DNA of 42,274 nt, taken from positions 1-42,274 of the forward strand of contig QZLH01000385.1 of NCBI GenBank assembly GCA_003833135.1, read 5' to 3'. Positions 23,396-33,236 of the stretch are shown one piece after another. A model generated the notes under the pieces. The model was not told where the DNA came from and did not search any database. It worked only from the letters and a program-made list of their open reading frames with translations. Origin of the DNA: Oehlia diaphana. Taxonomy: Eukaryota; Glomeromycota; Glomeromycetes; Glomerales; Glomeraceae. Both the position numbers and the translations under genes were made by a program. Numbering within the stretch: the first letter of the stretch is position 1; each line of letters starts with the position of its first letter.

Positions 23396-25885
23396 ATGGA
23401 AAGCGAAAAAGTGCTTTGTGTTGCCGAAAAACCTTCAGTAGCAAAAGAAATAGCTAAAATTTTGTCCGGGAATCGTTTTGTAATGAGAAATTCTAGAATA
23501 AATTATATAAAGAATTATGAATTCAAGTGTCAGTTGAATAGTAAAGAAGTCCAAGTAATAATAACTTCAGTTTGCGGACATATCAACGCACTCGATTTTC
23601 CTAGCCAATATGCCAAATGGGAAAGTTGTTCGCCAACTGTTTTATTCGATGCGCCTATTATTAAAAAAACTATTGATGAGAACGCGGAGTGTATAAGAGA
23701 AAACATCTTTAACATAGCGCATTCCGTAAGCCATTTGATGATATGGACCGACTGTGATCGAGAGGGCGAAAAAATTGGTTCGGACATTGTAGACATTTGT
23801 CGTATGGCCAATTCTGACATAATTGTATCACGTGCAAGATTTTCAGCAATTATACCACCACAAATTAAGCAAGCATGGGAATCACCTGTGCAACTTGATA
23901 TGAATCAAGCCGAAGCAGTCAACACTAGAATGGAATTAGATTTGCGTATCGGATACGCATTCACTAGATACCAAACATTAGGTTTAAGGCAGATTTTTCC
24001 AGAACTAGGAAATGGAATATTGAGCTATGGCTCATGTCAATTTCCAACATTAGGTTTTGTTGTTGAGAGGTACAAAGCTGTCGAAAATTTTGTTAAAGAA
24101 AAATTCTGGAAAATACATGTAGTAGTAGATCGAGATGACACAATAGTAAATTTTAATTGGGATAAGGGTGTATTATTTAACGTAAATTGTTGCAATGCAA
24201 TATATTGTGATTTGATGATGGACCAGCCAGTAATAGCAACTGTAGTAGAAGTTGTTACTAAAGAGACGAGAAAATATAAGCCATTTCCGTTAACTACAGT
24301 TGAATTACAGAAAGCAGGATGTCGGTTCTTACATATTTCATCTGACGAAATCATGAAAATTGCGGAAGATTTATATAATAAAGGTTTTATAAGTTATCCG
24401 AGAACGGAAACTGATCAATTTGATCATCAATTTAACTTTAAAGATTTGATACAAGCACAATCACAGGATCCAAGATGGGGAGATTTCGCGTCAAGCTTGC
24501 TTGACAAAAGGATAACTACAAGGAAAGGTAAACATAATGATCAAGCTCATCCTCCAATACATCCGGTCCAGTATGCAACAGGATTAACCGGCAAAGAAAA
24601 GACTGTATATGAATTTGTTGTTCGAAGGTTTTTAGCCTGTTGTTCGGATGATGCTAAAGGAAATGAAACTACTGTTAAGATCAAAATCAAGGAAGAATAT
24701 TTTACTGCCAAAGGACTTGTTATTTCAGAAAACAATTATTTGGATGTATATCCATATGATCGTTGGAGTGATAAAAACCTTCCAAATTTTATTCTTAATG
24801 AAACGTTTACACCAAAAGAATGTACGATGGAAGAAGGTGAAACAACGCCACCGGAATATTTAACCGAGGCAGAACTTATTAACACTATGGACAAAAATGG
24901 TATTGGTACCGACGCAACAATTCATGAACACATCAAAAAAATAATTGATCGTGAATACGTTGAGAAACAAGATCAAGGAAACAAAACCTATTTAATCCCA
25001 TCTAATTTGGGACTCGCTATTGTTGAGGGATATGATTCTATTGGTTTTAATGAATCTTTGACTAAACCCCTTTTAAGAGCAAAAATGGAGCAAAACCTAA
25101 AGGAAATATGTGAAGGAACGCGAGAGAAAAATGATGTTTTGACTGAAAATGTAAACAAATATCGTGATATGTTCTTAGTAACCCATAATAATTTGCAGCT
25201 TCTGATTGGAGGATTTGCGAAATATTTTACTTCTGGAACAGATGATGTTCATAGAGTTTTTAACGATATAATTAATGTTGAAAATCCAAAATTAGTTAGA
25301 TGGTGCCGTGACTCATGGCCTATGTATTTGAAGAAGATACAAAATAATTGGATCATATCATGTATTAATTATCCGAATTGCAATTATGATGGTTTCTTTT
25401 TCAATAGTCCCAACTCAATAAAGAGCATTACAGTTAACAATGAAGTATGTTCAATATGCTCGAGGAACCCCCTACAACCTGTTTATTATCTTACTATTGT
25501 ATATCGTACCAACAGGATCATAAGAGGATGTTTTGGAGGCTGCGATGATAATATGGATATGCTGCTATCAAGAAGTAGTGGTACTAATAACAAACCCAGA
25601 AATATCGATGCTGATAGTAATAGTAGAAGAGGTCGCGGTTCCGGATCAGTAACTCGTGGGCGTAGTTCACGTGGTGATGGCGAAAATGATATACGAGGAA
25701 CTCGCGGTTCTCGTGGCTCTCGTGGCTCTCGTGTGGGTAACAGAGGAGGTCGAGGTTCTCGTGGCCGTGCTGGTCGCGGTTTTACAAGTGCACGTGGTAG
25801 AGGTAGAGGTAGAGGTAGGGGTAGGGGTAGGGGTAGGGGCAGTAATGATGGTAGTTATGATAATGAACCGTTAAATATAGATTAA
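23396..25885 (+). CDS. TOP3: DNA topoisomerase III (alpha-like), intronless, with Arg-Gly tail
   Basis: Type IA topoisomerase that cuts and passes single strands, normally with a RecQ helicase and Rmi1 to dissolve recombination intermediates. A single uninterrupted frame encodes 829 aa from the ATG at 23396. The toprim domain has VLCVAEKPSVAKEI (Glu11) and MIWTDCDREGE (Asp119, Asp121, Glu123). The catalytic tyrosine is Tyr334 in FISYPRTETDQF. The SYGSCQFPTLGFVVERY string is alpha-type; the beta type usually has GPCQTPTLG. After the core, a degenerate zinc-ribbon-like region has SCINYPNC, VCSIC and GCFGGCDD. Residues about 740-829 form a tail rich in RGG, RGS and RGRG repeats, unusual for alpha-type enzymes and reminiscent of the TOP3B RNA-binding box. 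Both neighbours have many introns; this gene has none. Confidence 0.96.
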   Translation: MESEKVLCVAEKPSVAKEIAKILSGNRFVMRNSRINYIKNYEFKCQLNSKEVQVIITSVCGHINALDFPSQYAKWESCSPTVLFDAPIIKKTIDENAECIRENIFNIAHSVSHLMIWTDCDREGEKIGSDIVDICRMANSDIIVSRARFSAIIPPQIKQAWESPVQLDMNQAEAVNTRMELDLRIGYAFTRYQTLGLRQIFPELGNGILSYGSCQFPTLGFVVERYKAVENFVKEKFWKIHVVVDRDDTIVNFNWDKGVLFNVNCCNAIYCDLMMDQPVIATVVEVVTKETRKYKPFPLTTVELQKAGCRFLHISSDEIMKIAEDLYNKGFISYPRTETDQFDHQFNFKDLIQAQSQDPRWGDFASSLLDKRITTRKGKHNDQAHPPIHPVQYATGLTGKEKTVYEFVVRRFLACCSDDAKGNETTVKIKIKEEYFTAKGLVISENNYLDVYPYDRWSDKNLPNFILNETFTPKECTMEEGETTPPEYLTEAELINTMDKNGIGTDATIHEHIKKIIDREYVEKQDQGNKTYLIPSNLGLAIVEGYDSIGFNESLTKPLLRAKMEQNLKEICEGTREKNDVLTENVNKYRDMFLVTHNNLQLLIGGFAKYFTSGTDDVHRVFNDIINVENPKLVRWCRDSWPMYLKKIQNNWIISCINYPNCNYDGFFFNSPNSIKSITVNNEVCSICSRNPLQPVYYLTIVYRTNRIIRGCFGGCDDNMDMLLSRSSGTNNKPRNIDADSNSRRGRGSGSVTRGRSSRGDGENDIRGTRGSRGSRGSRVGNRGGRGSRGRAGRGFTSARGRGRGRGRGRGRGRGSNDGSYDNEPLNID
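25795..25840 (+). repeat. GGTAGA/GGTAGG hexanucleotide tract encoding (RG)n
   Basis: A tandem 6-bp repeat inside the 3' end of TOP3 (GGTAGAGGTAGA then GGTAGGGGTAGG) encoding a run of Arg-Gly dipeptides. Because the unit is six bases, gain or loss of units keeps frame and changes only tail length. Confidence 0.85.
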
Positions 25886-26491
25886 ATGAAAAATCATTTA
25901 TTCATTTATATACTTTATATGTAAATATTTTATACTTTTAAATTAATCCGAATCTAATAAAGATGAGTAACAATTTTATTCGTCACAGTTAATATACTGC
26001 TAATCAGTGATTAACTGATTATGAATCGAATTCTGGATGACAAATCAAATTTGACAAATCAATTAACAGACAATCACGTTGACAAATCACTTTGACAAAT
26101 CGACTATCCAATTTTTCCATTTTCCCCCATTTTTTAGGTGTAATAAACAGATTTCAAAGTTTTCAATTTTTTTCTTCTTTGCAAGATCTTGGTTAGTGTG
26201 ACTCCTTTAAAGTTTACTTGTTGTTGCAAATCTTTTTAAATTTATTTTTACAATTACTATTTGTAATAATAAGTAATTTTTTTGAAAAAAAATAAACATA
26301 TAAAACGTTTATTTCTTTAAACCTTTTGACCTTTGTCATTTATCTTGTTTCTTGGAGCGCGCTTTTTTTTTTGTTTTGTGTGAATTTAAATAAATAATAA
26401 TATACTAACGTTTTCAATACATCTGACTATTCAACATTCGAATAAATTGTTAAATTTGACTTATTCTGATAGTTTATGTTATAAGACCAGT
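25886..26491. other. TOP3-XPO1 intergenic region
   Basis: A 606-bp spacer with the 3' end of TOP3 and the promoter of XPO1. It holds a dyad TAATCAGT...ACTGATTA at 26001-26021 and a cluster of TTGACAAATC repeats at 26038-26101. No gene is seen. Confidence 0.6.
26038..26101 (+). repeat. Cluster of TTGACAAATC motifs upstream of XPO1
   Basis: Three exact copies of TTGACAAATC (26051-26060, 26079-26088, 26092-26101), a fourth close copy GATGACAAATC near 26036-26046, and a partial one (AGACAATC) between them. They lie about 390-455 bp upstream of the XPO1 start. They may be factor binding sites or simple local duplication. Confidence 0.55.
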
Positions 26492-29400
26492 ATGGAGGTA
26501 ACGAATATTTGAGTAATCATTAACTTAACAAATAAATTATATCAAATTACCGCGACTTATGCTCTTTTTTATTTAACTCGGACCTAGAGCATTCTGGATT
26601 TCACACAAGAGTTTGACGTTGATAAGTTAGACGCTACTGTCAGGACGTTTTACACTGGTGTTGGAGAAGAGGTTTTTATTAATGCGTCTATTGATTATCA
26701 ATCCGTATTCATTATAGTTATATATTTGTTTTTTTTTTCTTTTTTATAGCAAAAAAAGGCACAAACAGTGCTTACTCAGTTTCAAAATCACCCAGATGCC
26801 TGGTTGAAGGTTGATGCAATATTAGACAAATCTAAATTTACTCATACCAAGGTTTTTTTTATTGCTTCTCTACTTAAATGGTTTGATTGTCCTTATCTTA
26901 TGCATAATGATTATTAAAATCAATCTTAGTTTATCGCTCTTCAAATCCTTGAAAAGCTAATTCAACAAAAATGGAAAATTCTCCCTCCAGAACAACAAGC
27001 AGGCATATATTATTTTGGCAAATTTATTAAATATATATTTAATTTGTAACTTGTCATATTAATCTCATCGAAATTAAATATATTTAACAGGAATTCGAAG
27101 TTTCATTGTTAATATTATCGTAGCTACATCTGACAATGAACAATCACTTCGAAAAGAAAAAACGTATTTAAACAAACTTAATTTGATTTTAGTCCAGGTA
27201 ATTAAATAATGAACCCAAGACTTTTAGTAAATATTTTTTTTAAAAAACATAATAAATAATATTTACTTAACTAATTTTATCCATATTATTCAGATTCTTA
27301 AACAAGAATGGCCCCATAACTGGCCACAATTTATTCCTGAAATTGTCAGCACTGGTAGATCTAACGTAACAATATGTGAAAATAATATGGCTATTTTAAA
27401 GTTGTTAAGGTTAGGAATTATTATGAGACAATAGATTAAAATTTTTTAATTTAAGTAATAATTTTACTATTTAACTTATTCATTTTCTATCAAGCGAGGA
27501 AATTTTTGACTATTCGGCTGAACAAATGACACAGCTCAAGACAAAGAATTTAAAGACACAAATGTGTCATGAATTTTCCAAAATATTCGAGCTTTGTAAT
27601 GAAGTACTAGAAAAAGCGCATCAGCCAAGTTTAATCAAAGCAACTTTAGAAACCCTATTAAAATTTTTAAACTGGATTCCTTTAGGTTACATTTTTGAGA
27701 CAAATATTATAGAAAACTTACGGAATAGGGTAAATTTGTATATTATTTCCAATTAACTTACTTCCACAAATCTATATTCATTAAAATAACCAGCTTTTAA
27801 TGATTATATAGTTTATGGAATCTGCAGAATATCGTAATGTGACGTTGAAATGTCTGAGTGAGATAGGAGCATTAAACGTAAGCCATGAATACGACGATAA
27901 ATTCATAGCTTTGTTTAACATGGTTGTTGCAGCTCTCGAATCTATGGTACCGGTTTCAGCAGGTATATATTTTTCTGGATATATAATACTTTTATAGAAT
28001 TTAGCTAATTTCTGTATCTAAAAATTTTAAAAGATTTCGCCACGATATACAAGAATAGCAGTAACGAAGAACAGGAATTTATTCAGAATTTGGCACTGTT
28101 CTTCACAGGCTTTTTGAGTACTCATCTTAAGGTACAAAGCTCAAGACCCGGGTCTCTTTATTGGAAAGTTGAGAAATAAATTCACAATAGCTCAATATAC
28201 CGGACTGTTCTGTAGATCATGGAGTCTCAGCAGAACAGTCAACCTCTTTTAAAAGCCCATTATTATCTCCTTAGGATCTCACAGGTTGAAGAACGAGAAG
28301 TTTTCAAAGTTTGCCTGGAATATTGGACTAAATTGGTAAGAAAAAAAAATTATTTTCTGGATATAAAATGTAGTTTAGATATTTATTTACTTATGCTATT
28401 ACAGGTTGCCGAATTATACGAAGAGATACAAAATTTGCCCGTCCTTGAGATGCCTCTTCTTTCTATTACCGGTGTATCTTCCCCACCTTCTACGCTTGCG
28501 AACATTCCTTTGAGAAAACATATGTATAGTGATATCTTAACAAATTTAAGAGTTATTATGATCGATCGCATGGTAAAACCTGAAGAGGTAAGCTACATGG
28601 TATAAGCAATATATTGTTCTTAGAAAGATGGAACTAACATTGTCGCTTAGGTGCTGGTGGTTGAGAACGATGAAGGTGAAATTGTTCGTGAATTTATGAA
28701 AGACTGTGACACGATCACATTATATAAAAGCATGCGAGAGTGTCTAGTATATTTAACACATTTAGATGTTCAAGATTCAGAAATAATTATGTCAAATAAG
28801 TTAACAAAACAGGTAATGAATGATTTCCTACGAATAATTAATTATTAGCCTGAATTAAATTATCAATTCTTTTCGACAGATCGATGGTTCTGAATGGTCT
28901 TGGAACAATTTGAACAAACTTTGTTGGGCAATTGGATCCATTTCCGGTGCAATGAGTATGATGATCGCTGCATAATAATATTTTTTTTCCGATATCTTCG
29001 TTGTCTGTCTCGTCTAACTTCGTAAATTTGTAGATGAAGACACGGAAAAGAGGTTTTTGGTGACAGTAATTAAAGAACTCCTAAGTTTATGTGAACAGAA
29101 GCGCGGAAAAGACAACAAGGCTGTAGTTGCCTCGAATATCATGTATATCGTCGGTCAATATCCCCGTTTTCTCAAGGCTCATTGGAAGTTTTTGAAAACG
29201 GTTGTTAATAAACTTTTTGAATTCATGCATGAAACCCATGAAGGTATTGGAACTAGTAGTATAATGAGAAAAATAGCTTTATAGATTTCAATAGTTACAC
29301 TTTTATATATTATATAGGTGTTCAAGATATGGCTTGTGATACTTTTATTAAAATTGCTCAGAAATGCCGGCGTCAATTTATTTCACAGCAACAAGGAGAA

Positions 29401-31355
29401 ACTACTCCTTTCATAGACGAGATTATAAGTGGCATTGAGACAATTACAAAGGATTTGTCTCCACAGCAGGTGACCTTTTTTTTTTTTTTTAAAAAAAAAA
29501 GGATAAACAAATACGAGGTTATAAAAATTCTTAAACTTATTGTTAGGTTCAAACCTTTTATGAAGCCGTGGGTTATATGATTTCAGCACAGACAAATAAA
29601 ACTATTCAAGAACGTTTAGTAATGAATTATATGGAACTTCCAAATCAAGGAGTAATTAATTACCTACCGTCTGCTCGTATTTTAATAAATAATAAACAAT
29701 TAATTAACAAGATTTCTTTTTTAGTGGGATCGTATTTTGGAAGATATTTCAAAAGATATAAATGCACTTTATGTTGCCGAAAATACAAAAATTCTTGGAC
29801 ATGTCCTCAGAACAAATGTAGCAGCATGTAGTGCTGTCGGAAGTGGTTTTTCTGTGCAGATAGCTAGAATTTATGTGACGTTATTGGAGTTGTATAAAGC
29901 GGTTAGTCAAATTATATCCGACACCGTGGCAAATGAAGGTAAAATTAATTATTTTTCTCATTTATTGATAAACGTTTATTGATCTTACTATTAAAATACA
30001 GGTCTCATTGCAACAAAAACACCTCGTGTCCGTAACTTGAGAGTAATAAAAAAAGAGACCTTAAAATTGATGGAAGTTTATATAACTAAATCTGAAGAAA
30101 CAAGCCAAATCATAACACATTTAATGCCACCGTTGTTGTCAGCGGTCCTTATCGACTACAATAATAATGTCGAACAGGCAAGAGATGCTGAAGTTTTAAG
30201 TTCAATGGCGACTATTATAGCAAAGTTAGGGGTGAGTGCTATTACAATTTTATAAAATTGTAGATTATCTCCTATTGCTAAAATATTTTGTAAAATTTTA
30301 GCCTGGAATCACGAATGAAGTTCCAGCAATTCTTAATGCTGTATTTGAATGCACTTTGAATATGATAAACAAAGATTTTTCAGAATATCCTGAACATCGT
30401 GTTGGCTTCTTTAAATTGCTTCGAGCTATCAACCAGCATTGCTTTCCAGGTATATTACTTTTAAAATACTTTAAAAGTATTTGTTTTTCTATTAATCATT
30501 TATGTACTTTGATACTTTGATAATAATCGATAAATATTTTGTTTTAGCGCTTTTAACTTTGCCGTCAGCACAATTTAAACTGATAATGGATAGCATTGTT
30601 TGGGCATTTAAACACACGATGCGAGATATCGCTGATACGGGTCTTAATATTTGTTTAGAATTGATAAATAATATAAGTATGCAAGATCCAGCTACTGCTA
30701 ACATGTTCTATCAGCAGTATTTCCTTACTCTAGTGGCAGATGTATTGTTTGTTTTGGCAGATACAGATCACAAGAGCGGTATGATAAGCTTATATATACG
30801 TATTATTTATTATTTAAATTTCGTTTATCATAGTAACAATTTTTTTTTTTTTATTAAAGGATTCAAAATGCAATGCAGTGTTCTTCAACGAATGTTCAAC
30901 CTTGTGGAAACCGGTGCAGTACAATCTCCATTGTTTAACCCTGCTGAAGTTCAAGATCCTAGCATGACGAATCAACGATTTTTGAGAGAATATGTGATGA
31001 ATATATTGCACAATGCTTTTCCTCATTTACAAAGGTTTAAATAATAGACTTGATTAACCGTTAGTAATGATAAATTATTTTTAAGATTACTAATTTTAAC
31101 TTCTTATTCAGTATCCAAGTTCAATCCTTTGTAATGGGGCTTTTTGAACTCAATCAAGACAATACCAAATTCAAACTACACTTGCGTGATTTTCTAATCC
31201 AGCTAAAAGAATTTGCCGGTGACAATGCTGATTTATATCTTGAAGAACGCGAAGCGGAAGCAGAACAACGAAAGAGAACTGAAATGGAGAATGCTTTGAA
31301 AATCCCAGGTCTTGTAAAGCCCGCAGATTTACCACCAATGGAAGATGAAGAATAA
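26492..31355 (+). CDS. XPO1: Exportin-1 / CRM1 nuclear export receptor
   Basis: Karyopherin that exports leucine-rich NES cargo with Ran-GTP. Exons: 26492-26497, 26588-26671, 26750-26851, 26930-27002, 27091-27197, 27294-27409, 27495-27729, 27812-27962, 28034-28131, 28216-28335, 28405-28587, 28651-28812, 28880-28955, 29034-29243, 29318-29469, 29547-29651, 29725-29938, 30002-30231, 30302-30449, 30548-30778, 30860-31034, 31112-31355. They stay in phase and encode 1073 aa (human 1071). The first exon is only ATGGAG. Intron 4 appears to use a GC donor (CAG/GCATAT). HEAT-repeat landmarks: [77 protein letters not shown], and [18 protein letters not shown] near the C-terminus. Cys524 in [15 protein letters not shown] matches the leptomycin-reactive cysteine (human Cys528). 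The C-terminus is acidic (PPMEDEE). Confidence 0.98.
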
Positions 31356-31965
31356 TGATATTAATTAAATAGAATTATCATGCAAAAACTTGTAAACATA
31401 TTATTAAATAGTTTAAATATATCTTATTCATTAAGCAAAATCGTATTAATTATCACATATATTATTCGTTTTTTATGCTTTTTTCTTTCTATACAAAAAA
31501 AATAAATATTTATTCGTGTTTTATTAGTAAATCGTACGTATAGTGGTCAACGTCCGGTATACATCACCCTACAGTATATATCACCCCACCCTACAGTATG
31601 GTAAAAATGACCATACATACATACCGTACGTTGATCACTATACAGACATACATAAGCCTCCATACATGACATGTTTCCGTCGTACCCCGTACGTACATAG
31701 CTCACCGTACGCTACATGTTTTCTATATAATCTTTTATTAGTAAATCTATTATAAGGAAAAATAAAGGACATCCACTTCAAGAAACGTGATCACGATTGG
31801 AAGATGGAAGTTCTGGAAGTTCGGAAAAATAATCAATTTGTTTAATTTGTTGTGTGACCATTACTTTATTTAATAATATAATGAAAAGGACGTGACTCGT
31901 TTATTGATATCCGACTTTTTAAAACGTTAAACGGGTACTTCATAACTTATACTATAAATAAAGAA
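31356..31965. other. XPO1-SPO7 intergenic region
   Basis: Holds the XPO1 3' end, a 200-bp direct-repeat-flanked insert (31518-31746, listed separately), and the SPO7 promoter. A perfect palindrome CGTGATCACG at 31786-31795 and a doubled GGAAGTTC (31806-31823) lie 140-180 bp before the SPO7 start. Function is unknown. Confidence 0.55.
31518..31746. mobile_element. Small insert flanked by a 15-bp direct repeat, with internal inverted repeat
   Basis: TTTTATTAGTAAATC occurs at both edges (about 31519-31533 and 31732-31746). Inside, 31538-31560 (GTATAGTGGTCAACGT...) and 31621-31643 are reverse complements with 2 mismatches in 23. The interior is rich in CGTAC, CATAC and CACC words unlike the surrounding AT-rich DNA. 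An open frame over 31543-31755 reads as Tyr/His/Pro-rich repeat translation and is not credible as a gene. The element is unclassified. Confidence 0.5.
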
Positions 31966-32976
31966 ATGCATACAAGATCACGGAACTTTGCTCAAATAAA
32001 TCCATCTTCTTCTACATCTTTCGAATCACCTGTACTTCCTACAGAGAATAATCCTAAAGTTCCACTTTCACCTGCGTTCAATGACACAACAAGTTTTAGC
32101 AATTATTCTTCCACAACACCGCCCAATAATCATCAAAGATATAAGGATCTTCTGATATTCGAAGAGAGACTCAAGCAAAATTTACATCAATTACAAAGAC
32201 GAAGTTATAAATATGAAGGTGAATGTTTCTATTATTTTCCCTTAAAAATAAAGGTATATATGTCATACATGTTTATATCGAAAATTTATCAATAAATTTT
32301 ATTCTCTTGTAATATTTATAAGCATTTTTAGGACTTAATTGTCTGTTACTTCCGATTTTAATATACGCAGTTTTTTTTTACGAAAGTAAAGTAAGATTTT
32401 TTTATTAATGTTTTATTTTGGTTTTTTTTTTGTGAAAATAATTGAAAATAGTGTTTGTTTAATTCAATGAAGTCGGTATAATAGGAAGATATTTTGGTTT
32501 ACTAAAAAATGAAAATTCCTTACTTTTTTGGCCATATCGAATACTACTATTTTAGAATCCAACTTTTCAATTTTTCAGTAAATTATTCCTCTTCATTGCT
32601 GTTACTACTTTGTTAATGTTTTTTATGAAAAATATTTATGCGGAAAAAGTTAGAGTAGCTACAAGGTATTTTTTTATAATTTTTTCTTCAATTTTATGTC
32701 CTTTTCTTGTAACAGTAATCTAATATTACAAAAAATTTACAAAAAATTTACAACAGATTTGTACCACAATGTAATCGCGTATTAAGACAATTTAACATGC
32801 ATTTCAACGCAAGTGGTGGTGAGATCGTTTTTTACAAAAAAGTACCAAGGAAATTTCAAGAAGGATTTGAAAGATATCGTCAAATGTATTATACAAAGAA
32901 GAGTCAGAGAGCAAAAGAAAGGGAAGAGAAAGAAAAAGAAAAGGGAAATGTTAAAGGGAAAGACAAGGATATATGA
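31966..32976 (+). CDS. SPO7: Spo7/CNEP1R1-like regulatory subunit of the Nem1 lipin phosphatase
   Basis: Spo7 activates the membrane phosphatase Nem1, which dephosphorylates lipin (Pah1) at the ER and nuclear envelope. Proposed exons: 31966-32218, 32332-32390, 32556-32665, 32757-32976, in phase, about 213 aa. The N-terminal 60 residues are Ser/Thr/Pro-rich. The conserved core starts YKDLLIFEERLKQNLHQLQR, then a first membrane segment (LLLPILIYAVFFY), a second (FLFIAVTTLLMFFM), and FVPQCNRVLRQFNMHFN. The tail is highly Lys/Glu-rich. The loop between membrane segments looks short compared with relatives; a small exon inside 32391-32555 may be missing, so that part of the model is uncertain. It converges on the R3HCC1-like gene with a 260-bp spacer. 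Confidence 0.85.
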
Positions 32977-33236
32977 AGGAGGTGATGACGCATTACTGTA
33001 TCTTTAAATAATATTAAATAAATGAGAATTTGGTGATGGTAAGTAAAATTTATCGATGGAAATAAAAATCCTGTTATTATAAACATAAATGATTGCACCG
33101 TGTAACAAAATACCCTCCCTCATTTATTTTGAAATACCGAGTGGAACTTCTCAAACACGGAATTGAATTATGAAATACATATTTGTAAAAGTACATATAT
33201 GGAACATTAATACTGAAAAGCAGTCAGTCATATAAG

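Noticed and set aside
31806..31823. Heat-shock element from GGAAGTTCTGGAAGTTC
   Set aside because: The GAA/TTC spacing is one base instead of two, so it does not fit the 5-bp unit rule.
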